Shown piece by piece: positions 55,004-64,000 of a DNA stretch of 64,000 nt; position 1 is the first letter of the stretch, and each line of letters begins with the position of its first letter. Source of the DNA: Bin55 sp965116055 (lineage in GTDB: Bacteria; Pseudomonadota; Gammaproteobacteria; Pseudomonadales; Azotimanducaceae). The notes beneath the pieces are model-generated. The model was given only the letters and a program-made list of their open reading frames with translations, did no database searches and had not been told where the DNA came from. Made by a program: the position numbers and the translations under genes. The stretch lies in the NCBI GenBank assembly GCA_965116055.1, contig OZ220466.1, forward strand, positions 2,294,001-2,358,000, given 5' to 3'.

Positions 55004-57292
55004 ATGCATCAATCGTACGGCGTCTTTGCTGCAGGACGCCTAGTCCTGCTATGTTTCGGATTCGCAGCAATCTCTCTCAGCGCTAATTCCAGGCATCAAC
55101 TTGAGGAAATCACAGTCACCGCCGAAAAACGCAATGCGAGCCTACAGGACATTTCCCAATCAGTTACGGTGTTGACTGATTTCGATCTTGATCGCTACAG
55201 CATTCATTCGCTCGTTGATTTAAACGGCCTCGTACCCGGTCTTAACACAGTTAAAAACGAAGGCACCATGCTCGTGTTATCAATGCGCGGCATCGGCAAC
55301 GAGGCGAATCAAAACGTCATCGCCGCGCCAGCTGTTTCATATCACATTGACGGTGTCTATATGGCATCGCCTCAAGCGATGCAAGCGAAATTACTCGATA
55401 TCGAACGAATAGAAGTCATCCGGGGACCTCAAGGAACGGTATTTGGGCAAAACTCAACAGGTGGCGCGATAAATATCGTGACGGCCCGTCCCTCGTTCAA
55501 TAAACGCACCGGGTCGTTCAGCATTGAACTTGGAAACTATGAGTCGTTGCGAACGCAAGGGGTCGCTAATGTGCCACTTTCAAGCACGGCCGCACTGCGT
55601 ATGTCCTTCGCAACCGATTATCACGAAGGTTTTAGTCGAAATGTTTTATTGAACCAAGCGCTTGATGATGATCGCAACATCGCCGCTCACCTAAGGATGT
55701 ACATTGAGCCGTCGCACGATATCTCGCTAGATTTCACAGCTCAAACGGCAAAGAATCACCGTAACGGACCTGCCCAGAAAGGGATCCTCGACTCCATTCT
55801 AGATCCGCGCGAACTCGCACAAGACTATCCGCAATTGTGGAATTTGGATGCGTCATTCACAAGTGCGTCGGTCAAAATGCAACGAGACACCGTCACGATT
55901 CGTTCTATATCAAGCCTTCAACAGGATACTCTGCTCGTCCACCGGGACAACGATCGCCACGCATTGGGCATGTTACCTCGCTTCAGGATTCTCCCAGCCA
56001 AATACGAACCTTGGTTTAATGAACTTCGCACCCTCACTCAAGAACTTCAGTTTACATCCGCTACCCGCTTGTTCAATCGCATTGACTGGATCGTCGGTTT
56101 CTTTTATTTTCAATCTGATGTATTCGTCAAGCTACGGGAGTACATTGATTTCGGCGCGGACGGTGTATTCGATCCAATTAGTGTCGAAGAGATCCAGGCA
56201 TTTGAGCTCGGTGACTATGGGTTTATTACCGAATCCGATCGAAAACGCCGTGCGAGTTCAGTTTATTTCCAGGACACGTATCACGCGAACGACAGGACTC
56301 GCCTCATCGGCGGTTTACGCTTGTCGCAAGATAACGTATCAAGCGCAATAAGCAATTTTTATGGGCGTGGCGGACTAGACACACAATCCACCTCAAGTCA
56401 AACGCTCACGGGCCGATTCTCATTCGAACGCGACCTCAGTAACGATTCGATGCTCTATGTATCGTTAGTGCGCGGATATAAACCAGGCGGAAGTAATTTA
56501 ACGTTCGGCCGCGAACACGAAATCGCTCCCATCATCGTGCAACCAACATTTAAAAAGGAAACAGTCAATACGATCGAACTTGGTTTGAAAGCGGACTATT
56601 TCGCTCGTCAATTACGCATGAACGCAGCGATATTCCATTACAACTATCGAAATCTTCAATATCAGGCTACTGATCCAGAAGTCTTCGAAGGCGGCGTTAA
56701 CAACATACCAACATCCAGCATTGTTGGTTCGGAACTAGAAGCGTTCGCCCTTTTATCCGGCACACTAAGCATGGATTTACGTATAGGAATACTTAATACC
56801 AAAATAACCAGTCACCATCTTTCACTTGACAATGTTGCTTCGGACGCAACAACTAACGCGCTTCTCTCACAAGGATTTGACTTATTCGGCCCTGAGATCC
56901 AAAGGAGTCGAGCCGAACAAATTGTCGATGTCTTCGGAAACAAACTTGCGAAATCACCTCGGTCTATCCTAGGTTTTGCCATCAACTATGAACGCGATCT
57001 CGCAAGTCTAGGTAGGCTACAAGGTTCAGTACAGATCAATCGGCGCGGAGGATACCAATACCGTATATTCAACAACCCTTCAACCGACTTCGTACCGGGT
57101 TATACGGTCATGAACGCGCTGGTACGGTTTGAGCCGTTCAATGTGCGCTGGCATGCAACCTTACGAATCCTCAACGCGACCGATAAAGATGGTGTGAATG
57201 CTCGTTTTACTGATGTATTCGGTGTTGGAGCGAGTTCCGAAGAATTGATCTCGCCGCGTCGGGTTCTAGTAGGTTGGAACCTGACATTCTGA
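55004..57292 (+). CDS. TonB-dependent outer-membrane receptor
   Basis: 762 residues. Signal peptide about 1-27; a TonB-box-like EEITVTAEKR near 32-41; plug domain about 45-165 (SVTVLTDFDLDRYSI, IERIEVIRGPQGTVFGQNSTGGAINIVTARP); then a 22-strand barrel ending in a terminal Phe (VLVGWNLTF). It imports large or hydrophobic molecules using TonB energy. The plug signature (RGPQGT-FG-NSTGGAIN) is that of the large CirA/IroN-like group common in marine and sterol/polymer degraders. Operon with the CoA-transferase suggests an organic-acid or steroid-like substrate. Confidence 0.94.
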   Translation: MHQSYGVFAAGRLVLLCFGFAAISLSANSRHQLEEITVTAEKRNASLQDISQSVTVLTDFDLDRYSIHSLVDLNGLVPGLNTVKNEGTMLVLSMRGIGNEANQNVIAAPAVSYHIDGVYMASPQAMQAKLLDIERIEVIRGPQGTVFGQNSTGGAINIVTARPSFNKRTGSFSIELGNYESLRTQGVANVPLSSTAALRMSFATDYHEGFSRNVLLNQALDDDRNIAAHLRMYIEPSHDISLDFTAQTAKNHRNGPAQKGILDSILDPRELAQDYPQLWNLDASFTSASVKMQRDTVTIRSISSLQQDTLLVHRDNDRHALGMLPRFRILPAKYEPWFNELRTLTQELQFTSATRLFNRIDWIVGFFYFQSDVFVKLREYIDFGADGVFDPISVEEIQAFELGDYGFITESDRKRRASSVYFQDTYHANDRTRLIGGLRLSQDNVSSAISNFYGRGGLDTQSTSSQTLTGRFSFERDLSNDSMLYVSLVRGYKPGGSNLTFGREHEIAPIIVQPTFKKETVNTIELGLKADYFARQLRMNAAIFHYNYRNLQYQATDPEVFEGGVNNIPTSSIVGSELEAFALLSGTLSMDLRIGILNTKITSHHLSLDNVASDATTNALLSQGFDLFGPEIQRSRAEQIVDVFGNKLAKSPRSILGFAINYERDLASLGRLQGSVQINRRGGYQYRIFNNPSTDFVPGYTVMNALVRFEPFNVRWHATLRILNATDKDGVNARFTDVFGVGASSEELISPRRVLVGWNLTF

Positions 57293-57325
57293 AATGGTCG
57301 CTTAGGCACTACTTCGTCTAAGATA

Positions 57326-57419
57326 GGAAGAGCATCGTCTCCGGTGGGGCGCGCGGCCTTCAAAGCCGTTGAGACCTCTAATCGAGGTCTGGTGGGTTCG
57401 ACTCCTACCTCTTCCGCCA
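57326..57419 (+). tRNA. selC: tRNA-Sec (anticodon UCA)
   Basis: 94 nt including encoded CCA. The acceptor GGAAGAG pairs with CTCTTCC and is followed by G73 and CCA. Long 6-bp D stem (CGTCTC/GGGGCG) with a CGGT loop, as in bacterial tRNA-Sec. Anticodon arm GCGGC-CTTCAAA-GCCGT with anticodon TCA at 57360-57362. Long variable arm with a 7-bp stem (AGACCTC/GAGGTCT). T arm GTGGG-TTCGACT-CCTAC. It closely resembles E. coli selC. The acceptor plus T stems count 7+5 base pairs rather than the 8+5 of the canonical bacterial form. It implies a selenocysteine system elsewhere in the genome. Confidence 0.95.
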
Positions 57420-57906
57420 TTTTCTCGCAGCTCTCACTTGAAAATGAGAACGGTGCCATATACGATGTGCGTTGTTGGTTTTGCATTTACCTGTAAATTG
57501 AGATATTTCCGTCTTCTGGGTAGGCGGCGGTTCCGACAACAACATCAATCTATAAGCAAGCACGCTCCTATTTGCGTCTTACGCGCCATGTTTAGAACAA
57601 ATCTTCGAACATACAGATGCTGCTTTCAAATACATGCGTTCAATTCCGAGGAGAGCTAACGATCGTTACACGCGTATCAATAAAGCTCCCGCCCGCCGAT
57701 ATACTACTCTCGTCTTGAGGGCCGTAATTGGATAAGGATCAGTCGAAATATATTACTTGTTTTGTTTCACCAACGGTGCAACTTCTGGGAGAGCCTCTAC
57801 TAGTAAAGACTCATAAAATATGACATAATCATTCATAAGTCCCAATCACAACAGAGTCATCCAATGCTTTCACAATTCGACAAAAGTCTCATAGCCAGTA
57901 CATTAA
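57420..57906. other. Intergenic region downstream of selC
   Basis: 487 bp without a gene on either strand. No partial copy of the selC 3' end was noticed here, so there is no sign of tRNA-targeted island integration within the window. Confidence 0.5.
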
Positions 57907-58026
57907 GGGCACCTCTCAAAACCTCCTAAAATTGATCTAGGAGTTGATTGTCTAAATTGATAGAGTAATAAAATCAACAGGTTATAAATATCATGGCCGG
58001 TGGAATTTGGGTTTTGAGAGGTGCCC
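57907..58026. repeat. 120-bp MITE-like inverted-repeat element
   Basis: Ends GGGCACCTCTCAAAACC and GGTTTTGAGAGGTGCCC are perfect 17-bp inverted repeats; the interior (about 86 bp) is A+T-rich and non-coding. No clear target duplication is visible. The left end's CCTCTCAAAACCTCCTAAAA recurs at 9045-9064. The end sequence resembles those of IS5-family elements. Confidence 0.75.
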
Positions 58027-58031
58027 TCAAA

Positions 58032-58856
58032 TTAATCAATTGGTGCGAGTAGCTCTGGTTCGGTAACCAACTGTCTCACGCCGTGTGAGGAAATTTCATT
58101 GAAAACATTTCCTTGCTCTGCCCACCGATGTAATGAGTTGATATCGAGCTTGGCACATTGCGGTCGCACACTCCATGTAACTTCGGCGGCCGAACAATTG
58201 CTTTGATCATACTTAGGTCCAGTGGTCGAACCGCGATAAAGGACCGGTGAGCCGGTCTCGGCAGGCAATGATTTCGCTTGATGACGACCATCAACCCGAT
58301 TCCCACTGTACACCATAGAGGTGAAATCAAGGGCGTTCGGATCGTTCACAACGAGAAACACCTGAGCCTCCACGCGCAACAAAGGATCGCTACAGGAAGC
58401 TGGAATGCAAGATCCAAGCCCCTCTCCAGGCGAAGCTGTACACGAAGTATGGACCCAGTGAACCTCAATCGTATCGCCAGGCTTAACACCTTGATATGAA
58501 CCCGGTGCCGGCGCTAGCTCCGCACCACTGAGATTCGATGTCTCGTTGCACGCAAATCCACCATCACTCTTATCACTCACAAAAACGCTGAACCCAGGAC
58601 CTTTGTGTTCTGCATTGGTGTGCGTATGAATATTGCACAGATTCATTTCACTAGGATTCGGTGCAAGCGGAAATGCATTGCGATTCAATCCATTTTTATT
58701 CTTGATGTCTCGCGGCGCTTGTGGCCCCATATTGACGCAGATTGTGTCGCTTTCAGCCCCAACAATGGTCGTAGAGGAATTCGACACGCCTTCGCCAGCA
58801 ACTCCAGGAAAAGCAAAGACAACACTACTGACCGCTAAAACAGCTAACCGGCTCAT
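58032..58856 (-). CDS. Delta-type carbonic anhydrase (secreted)
   Basis: About 274 residues from the ATG at 58854-58856, chosen because MSRLAVLAVSSVVFAFPGVA is a proper signal peptide; an upstream in-frame start exists. The mature protein has MNLCNIHTHTNAEHKGPGFS, which matches the Zn-binding His-x-His..His block of delta carbonic anhydrases, preceded by GPQAPRDI. Several Cys suggest disulphides in the periplasm. The reaction is CO2 hydration. I am fairly sure of the family from this motif, but these proteins are few and poorly studied. The stop lies 5 bp inside from a MITE. Confidence 0.75.
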   Translation of the reverse strand: MSRLAVLAVSSVVFAFPGVAGEGVSNSSTTIVGAESDTICVNMGPQAPRDIKNKNGLNRNAFPLAPNPSEMNLCNIHTHTNAEHKGPGFSVFVSDKSDGGFACNETSNLSGAELAPAPGSYQGVKPGDTIEVHWVHTSCTASPGEGLGSCIPASCSDPLLRVEAQVFLVVNDPNALDFTSMVYSGNRVDGRHQAKSLPAETGSPVLYRGSTTGPKYDQSNCSAAEVTWSVRPQCAKLDINSLHRWAEQGNVFNEISSHGVRQLVTEPELLAPID

Positions 58857-59252
58857 TGATCGTGCACACAACAGCCTAGAAGGCATTGCCCAATGCACCA
58901 ACGCGGTCTTCAATAAACAATTCACGAAAAATCTCCACACTTTCCATGCCCGTGGGGTTATCGTACTTATTCAGCACACCTAGCCTTAACTTCGTACCAC
59001 AGGAAGGCACGTTGACCGACAAACTAACTGGGAACAATACGAAAATTCAAAACGCCATAGTGTACTCACGTTCACCGCTTATTCAATGCGATGACAGGTT
59101 TGAATAAAAGACCATTGAGCCGATGTCTCTAGCACCTACGATCGTGCTTTGCATCTTAAGGATAATAACGCTAGCAAGCGAACACCGCCAAACTAAGTGT
59201 CTGCTCTCTGATTATGCTAGAAGACTGATTTTGATTGGCTCGCATATCAATC

Positions 59253-59861
59253 ATGCCCGAACCAATGTCCCAAGAAAGTCATCAATTTAACCAGCTCATT
59301 ACGGCCGTCAAGAACTGCACGCTGTGCCGGCACGAATTACCACTTGAACCAAATGCCGTGTTCCAAGTTTCTGCTCAATCCCGTGTGTTGATCGTTGGGC
59401 AAGCACCAGGTATACGCGCCCATGAATCGGGTTTGCCGTTCGACGACCCAAGCGGCGACCGTCTGCGCTCATGGCTCGGCGTATCGCGAGAAACGTTTTA
59501 CGACTCAACGAAATTCGCCTTATTGCCCATGGCTTTCTGTTTTCCCGGCACCGGCAAGTCAGGCGATCTGCCACCGCCGCGTCGTTGTGCCGATACTTGG
59601 CGAAAACAGCTACTAGACAAACTACATTTCATTCGTTTCACCCTGCTATGCGGACGTTACGCTATAGACTGGCATTGCCCATGCAAGAGACACCAGCCGC
59701 TTGCCGCAGTAGTCCAACGCCAATATCAAACTAATGGTAATTTACTCGTGACGCCTCACCCAAGCGGCCGAAACAACGGCTGGTTTGCCACTCATACTTG
59801 GTTCGACGCGACGGTCGTACCAGCCATTCGCGCGAAAGTTGCGCAGGCTATTAGTCATTAG
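59253..59861 (+). CDS. Uracil-DNA glycosylase family protein
   Basis: About 202 residues. The superfamily core is clear: motif A VGQAPGIRAHESGLPFDDPSG (about 46-66), FALLPMAFCFPGTGKSGDLP, and motif B VTPHPSGRNNGWF near the C terminus. A CTLC pair before the core suggests the Fe-S cluster ligands seen in the family 4/5 group. It removes uracil (or related deaminated bases) from DNA. The start is uncertain: ATG 59253 or 59265, or TTG 59235; none has a strong ribosome site. Confidence 0.87.
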   Translation: MPEPMSQESHQFNQLITAVKNCTLCRHELPLEPNAVFQVSAQSRVLIVGQAPGIRAHESGLPFDDPSGDRLRSWLGVSRETFYDSTKFALLPMAFCFPGTGKSGDLPPPRRCADTWRKQLLDKLHFIRFTLLCGRYAIDWHCPCKRHQPLAAVVQRQYQTNGNLLVTPHPSGRNNGWFATHTWFDATVVPAIRAKVAQAISH

Positions 59862-60143
59862 CAAACTCTCTTGATAGGTTACATAGGAGTGAAGCTATTG
59901 TTCAAACACCATTCACGCCAGACCCCAAGATCAAGATTCAATTGACTGCAGCTTGCCCGCCGAACAAGAGCGTACATGGATAGGTATAATCTAATAAGTA
60001 AAGTACGCTTGCGAACTCGCGACCAATCCTGTAGCATCTACCGCGCACAATCTCTGCATTCAACTGAATGAATACACACTTCGCTTTGAGCTACTTCTTC
60101 AGCTGTTTGTTGTCAATCTATCGTTTTCAACTCTTTCATATTT

Positions 60144-61442
60144 ATGCTTGACCTCACTGCGAGCCGATTAACGGAATTACTGTCCGACCTGCAACCGCTT
60201 GACATCACCATTCTAAAGGAGCGTATGTGGTTATTAGAAAAACCGCGCGCACTTGAGGATATTGGTAGAACTTATGGTATTACACGCGAACGCGTACGGC
60301 AACGACAAGCTGAAATCAAGCGAAAAGTCGAAAGCTGCTTCGACAGTGGATTTCTCCTGACCGTTGGAGAATTGAAGCGCCACTTAGATATCGTTGATTC
60401 AGTTCAAGTAGCCCATGATCTCGTCAATCAGGCAGTGCCGTACACTTCGTCCGAGGTAAAACGTATTCTCTCTCATGCACTTTTCGAGCGTGCCGGATAC
60501 AAGTATGTCAACGGTGCATTGATTCATCCACGAGCGCAAAGCTTTATTCGAACCCTCGAACGCATGGTGAAGGAAAATGTCGATTCCTATGGGTTAATGA
60601 AGTATCAAAAATTTCTCAGTTTTATTCCTGACGACGATCTAAACCGACATGTAGATTGGTTCATTGACGCATGTAGATTTCACAAAATCTTCGACATGAT
60701 TGCATTAAGACTCTCTCGTAATGCGAAACTCCAGGCGGCATTGCTTCATTTTGGTCGTCCAACCACACGTCTAAAGTTAGCAGAGAGCGTCGGTCTAACC
60801 AACAAGATGGCATCGGCAGCTCTTTCGAGCATGTCGGATGTCATACGCGTTAGTCGCACCGAGTGGGCATTACGAAAATGGGGACTACATGAGTATCGGG
60901 GTATCGTCAATGAAATCGTTGACTATATTGAGCGCCATGACGGTAGCGCAACGCTGGAAGACCTTATTAACAGCCTCTCAAACACATTTGACGTAAAAAA
61001 ATGGAGTGTCCGGGCCTACGCGCAAACAGCTAAATTTAGTATTCAGAAAGGCAAGATAAGTCTCGCAACGCAAACATTTCGTTCCATGAAACCGCTCGAC
61101 GAAGTCGTACACGGCTTTGATGCAAACGGACTACCCTACTGGACCTTCATTGTGCAAGAGCGATACTTCCGAGGTTATAGCGTTGTAGGCGTACCATTCG
61201 AGGTTGCGTCTTTTTTGGGGTGTCCTCCTGACGGTGCAACGGAACTCACCATCCGCAACTTACCTAATGCAAGAAACCTCACGGTTCAGTGGTATTTAAC
61301 TTCTACAACTCGAGCATCCATTGGTTATATTCGGGAAGCGCTTGAAGCTCTTTCTTTACAAGAAGGGCAATGGGCTCGCATCACCCTAGTTGGTGAAAAG
61401 ATGGTCGATATGAACTGGCATCCAGCGCCAACCGACGAGTAA
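60144..61442 (+). CDS. Sigma-70 region-4-like DNA-binding protein of unknown role
   Basis: 432 residues. Residues about 18-62 read like region 4 of sigma-70: ILKERMWLLEKPRALEDIGR then TYGITRERVRQRQAEIKRK, the -35-recognising helix-turn-helix. There is no region 2. The middle contains a second possible winged-helix (LAESVGLTNKMASAALSSM), and the C-terminal half (IVQERYFRGYSVVGVPFEVA) has no family I recognise. The rest is soluble. It could be an anti-phage or transposition-linked regulator, or an alternative transcription factor. It is the sole gene between two intergenic regions. Confidence 0.7.
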   Translation: MLDLTASRLTELLSDLQPLDITILKERMWLLEKPRALEDIGRTYGITRERVRQRQAEIKRKVESCFDSGFLLTVGELKRHLDIVDSVQVAHDLVNQAVPYTSSEVKRILSHALFERAGYKYVNGALIHPRAQSFIRTLERMVKENVDSYGLMKYQKFLSFIPDDDLNRHVDWFIDACRFHKIFDMIALRLSRNAKLQAALLHFGRPTTRLKLAESVGLTNKMASAALSSMSDVIRVSRTEWALRKWGLHEYRGIVNEIVDYIERHDGSATLEDLINSLSNTFDVKKWSVRAYAQTAKFSIQKGKISLATQTFRSMKPLDEVVHGFDANGLPYWTFIVQERYFRGYSVVGVPFEVASFLGCPPDGATELTIRNLPNARNLTVQWYLTSTTRASIGYIREALEALSLQEGQWARITLVGEKMVDMNWHPAPTDE

Positions 61443-61684
61443 GTTGAAGTGTACGCGTCCCGATGGCTCGACAGTACAACCAAGCGACCTCGCTCTCTTA
61501 CTCAAACTTCACGATAACACCGCGAGTTTATTACCGGATTTGCAATAACCGCTGTAACTAGCAAATATGAATGCAGTGATTCCCTAAAGAGCTATGATGA
61601 GAACCTCAGTTAGCCCAGCGTAGTTGAACACTGACGTGAAATTTCGGTCAAAACCATATTCGATACTCAAATGCACTCAGACCC

Positions 61685-62074
61685 ATGACAATGAATAGAT
61701 TATTTGAAGCAGCTTATCCATTTGCAGACGATGTACTGGCACTGCCAGTCAAAGATCTAGACAAAACAGTCGTCTGGTATGCGAACGCTTTTAATCTCGT
61801 TGAGATTGAGCGAAAACAAGCTCCCGTACCGACAGTTCTCATGTCACGCGACGATACGACCATCGGTTTTGCCATCAACGGTAAAGATCCAACTCAAGAT
61901 GGCGCGGCGATTTTGGTAACTGATATCCAACGAGCACGTGACGAGATCGAAAGTAAAGGGGTTGAAACGGGTAATTGGCGAGTCGATGAACGCGATGGCA
62001 AACGCTTTCAAGTGTTCTTCGTAGTCGTCCCTGACGGATTATGTTTTTACTTCCACCAACTGATTGAAGATTGA
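61685..62074 (+). CDS. VOC (glyoxalase/bleomycin-resistance) family protein
   Basis: 129 residues, one vicinal-oxygen-chelate unit: DVLALPVKDLDKTVVWYANAF and the second half MSRDDTTIGFAING..., ending in the DGLCFYFHQL strand with a Glu/His that could be metal ligands. Substrate unknown; such single-unit members include antibiotic-binding proteins and epimerases. ATG at 61685 (MTMNRLFEAAYPFAD). Isolated from neighbours by about 240 bp upstream and 360 bp downstream. Confidence 0.82.
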   Translation: MTMNRLFEAAYPFADDVLALPVKDLDKTVVWYANAFNLVEIERKQAPVPTVLMSRDDTTIGFAINGKDPTQDGAAILVTDIQRARDEIESKGVETGNWRVDERDGKRFQVFFVVVPDGLCFYFHQLIED

Positions 62075-62437
62075 ACGAAGCGAGTGCTCAATCTAAAATG
62101 CTTGTGGCCATCTCCAAAAACCAATCATCATCTATCTAAGTTACTTTAACGCAACGCGTTGATTCTCTATGGTTTCATCTGTGAATTGTCAGTCTTAAGC
62201 TACTTTTAGGAGACTGTCCTTAATGTCGACTGACGAATCCAACATACTTACCTGATATTTTGACGCGTGATGGATCCGGCGCTCCTACATGACCTTTGGC
62301 GTATGCCATGAATAGTTGGCATCTAGATTCCGAGTTGTTTGATCAGCCGATCATTGATCATCTATCTTTAACATGAACAACACGTCGCGTTTTCTCACAA
62401 ACGAAGTTTGGCTAAGCACCATCGAGCCGTTACGTCC
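62075..62437. other. Intergenic region
   Basis: 363 bp with no gene seen; presumed promoter of the AAA/nuclease protein downstream. Confidence 0.4.
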
Positions 62438-63985
62438 ATGTTGAAACCCCGATTGCCAATAGGCATTCAGAATTTTCGGGAAATGCGCGAAGATAAGCAT
62501 TACTACGTTGATAAAACGGCTTATATCGCGCAACTACTCAGCGACGCGAAACATATATTTCTAGCTCGCCCGCGACGATTCGGTAAGAGTTTGTTCATTG
62601 ATACGATGAAGGAACTTTTCGAAGGCAATGAACCATTATTCAAAGGTTTAGCCATTCACCCTCATTGGGATTGGTCCGTCAGTTATCCCATTGTTCGATT
62701 GAGTTTCGCTAGCGGAAATTTTGCTTCGCCGGACGATCTGGCGGAGAATGTATCGATGCAATTAAAAGATATCGCAGCTTCGATAACGGATAGGATCAAA
62801 CATCCTATTGACCACACGCACTTGGGTAAGCTAGTTCAAAACTTACATGAAATCACAAAACGACGAGTTGTTCTGCTCGTTGACGAATATGACAAACCCA
62901 TTCTCGATAACATGACCAATAGGAATATCGCGAGGGCAAATCGGGACTATTTGCGAGGCCTCTATTCGATCATCAAAGACTATGACGCGTACATACACTT
63001 CAGCTTTATAACAGGCGTTAGCAAGTTTTCCAAGGTTAACTTATTCTCAGGTCTCAATAATCTTACAGATATCACCATTGATTCACAATATTCCTCAATC
63101 TGTGGATATACGGAAAAGGATTTGGATCGAATATTTGCGAATGAAATGATCGGCTTAGATCGCCAGCAAATTCGAAACTGGTATAACGGTTACGCTTGGT
63201 TAGGCGATGAAAAAGTATATAACCCATTTGATATTCTCCTATTGTTTCGAAACCGCAAGTTTGGTTTTTACTGGTTCGAGACGGGCACGCCAACTTTCTT
63301 AGTCGATTTACTATTTAGCGAAAAAGTCAGCGCAGTGGACATTCAAGATATGCTTACAAGTGATGAGTTGCTATCGGCATTCGATATAGATCGCATTGCA
63401 CCGGAAGCTCTGTTATTTCAAACGGGATATCTCACTATCACAGGTATTGAACGTCACTTCGACATTGACTCCTATAGACTCAGCTATCCGAACCGAGAAG
63501 TCCGACAAGGACTCAATCGTAGTTTGCTTCGGCACATGATAGGAGGTATACACGCAGACGAATCGCAAATGGTGAAGCTATATGATTTATTGCTCGGTGA
63601 AGATCTCCATGGAGTTCGCGAGCAACTTCATGCTTTTTTCGCCAGCATCCCTTACGAGTGGTTTACGAAAAATAATATAGTAAACTACGAAGGGTACTAT
63701 GCAAACGTCTTCTATTCTTTATTTACAGGTTTAGGATTTAACGTATCGGTAGAAGACAGCACCAATCGCGGACGGTTGGATATGGCGGTACAGTTTAAAG
63801 ATCGCGTCCTTATATTCGAATTCAAGGTTGTAGAACAAGCTGGGAAAGGTTCGGCTATAGCGCAATTGCATGAGAAACAATACGCGCAGAAATTCCAGCG
63901 CCGAGATACGCGAATCTATTTAATTGGCGTTGAGTTCAGTAAGGATACGCGCAACATCATTGGGTTTGATATAGAGAAATTATAA
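62438..63985 (+). CDS. AAA-ATPase-like protein with C-terminal PD-(D/E)XK nuclease
   Basis: 515 residues from the ATG at 62438, where the family opening (LKPRLPIGIQNFREMRED) begins; an earlier TTG is possible. AAA-ATPase_like domain (about 8-220): Walker A ARPRRFGKSLFID, Walker B VVLLVDEYDKPILD. PD-(D/E)XK nuclease (PDDEXK_9 type, about 410-505): NRGRLDMAVQF and VLIFEFKVVEQAGKGSA. Large families of these proteins occur in Bacteroidetes and proteobacteria, often in many copies and with mobile or defence DNA; function unproven. Confidence 0.9.
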   Translation: MLKPRLPIGIQNFREMREDKHYYVDKTAYIAQLLSDAKHIFLARPRRFGKSLFIDTMKELFEGNEPLFKGLAIHPHWDWSVSYPIVRLSFASGNFASPDDLAENVSMQLKDIAASITDRIKHPIDHTHLGKLVQNLHEITKRRVVLLVDEYDKPILDNMTNRNIARANRDYLRGLYSIIKDYDAYIHFSFITGVSKFSKVNLFSGLNNLTDITIDSQYSSICGYTEKDLDRIFANEMIGLDRQQIRNWYNGYAWLGDEKVYNPFDILLLFRNRKFGFYWFETGTPTFLVDLLFSEKVSAVDIQDMLTSDELLSAFDIDRIAPEALLFQTGYLTITGIERHFDIDSYRLSYPNREVRQGLNRSLLRHMIGGIHADESQMVKLYDLLLGEDLHGVREQLHAFFASIPYEWFTKNNIVNYEGYYANVFYSLFTGLGFNVSVEDSTNRGRLDMAVQFKDRVLIFEFKVVEQAGKGSAIAQLHEKQYAQKFQRRDTRIYLIGVEFSKDTRNIIGFDIEKL

Positions 63986-64000
63986 CTAAAAATTAGCACA

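Noticed and set aside
57326..58030. selC followed by a repeat element as a possible genomic-island attachment site
   Set aside because: No integrase gene and no partial selC duplicate noticed nearby; the 120-bp element is a simple inverted-repeat MITE.

Overview
The window looks like a chromosomal segment of a free-living or host-associated marine-type gammaproteobacterium. This is an inference from an outer-membrane lifestyle (TonB-dependent receptor, autotransporter barrel, lipoproteins), a HisH/ferrochelatase/MoaB/thiolase gene set typical of Proteobacteria, and a bacterial selC. I cannot name the genus. Most genes have intermediate G+C; the IS1182 copies, the IS1595 element and the giant surface protein are visibly G+C-richer.

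Layout. 1-1.6 kb: hisH (cut by the window edge) diverges from hemH, whose stop codon is exactly where an IS1182-family element (1611-3203) sits. 3.3-6.5 kb: a small acidic lipoprotein, a two-gene nucleotidyltransferase toxin-antitoxin-like pair, and a decayed type II restriction-modification locus (endonuclease open, methyltransferase broken). 7.1-17.7 kb: a LysR regulator and TauE/SafE exporter, then an acyl-CoA metabolism block: a 1630-residue fused biotin-dependent carboxylase, and facing away from it moaB, a thiolase and a ketosynthase.

17.7-36.7 kb is a defence island, all on the minus strand apart from the IS1595 transposase. In transcription order it reads hsdM, a small conserved gene, a HEPN protein, HsdS with a nucleotidyltransferase (MNT) domain fused to its N terminus, an AlbA_2/Schlafen-like ATP-binding protein, then an insertion-sequence pile-up (an IS1182 copy with a nonsense mutation nested in a short element with related ends, and an intact IS1595 element with a perfect 8-bp duplication nested in an IS5-family relic), then an RloC-type anticodon nuclease, an AAA ATPase/DUF4276 pair, hsdR, and a DUF4365 relic with an unknown 371-residue protein. 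It looks like one type I restriction locus loaded with RNA-targeting back-up toxins and later cut in two by transposons.

37-44 kb: a DUF2141 protein, a carotenoid oxygenase and a LytS/LytTR two-component system in one tight operon, then an M16 protease. 44.7-51.1 kb: a giant repeat-containing autotransporter, frameshifted near its N terminus, with its own terminator and a G10 tract upstream. 51.2-64 kb: an IS5-family relic, a SirB1-like protein, a CoA-transferase/TonB receptor operon, tRNA-Sec (selC), a 120-bp MITE, a delta-type carbonic anhydrase, a uracil-DNA glycosylase, a sigma-region-4-like DNA-binding protein, a VOC protein and an AAA/PD-(D/E)XK protein.

The most novel-looking items are the MNT-HsdS fusion with its HEPN partner inside a type I R-M operon, the layered defence operon as a whole, the fused carboxylase with its non-canonical biotin site, and the tRNA-Sec with a shortened acceptor/T domain.
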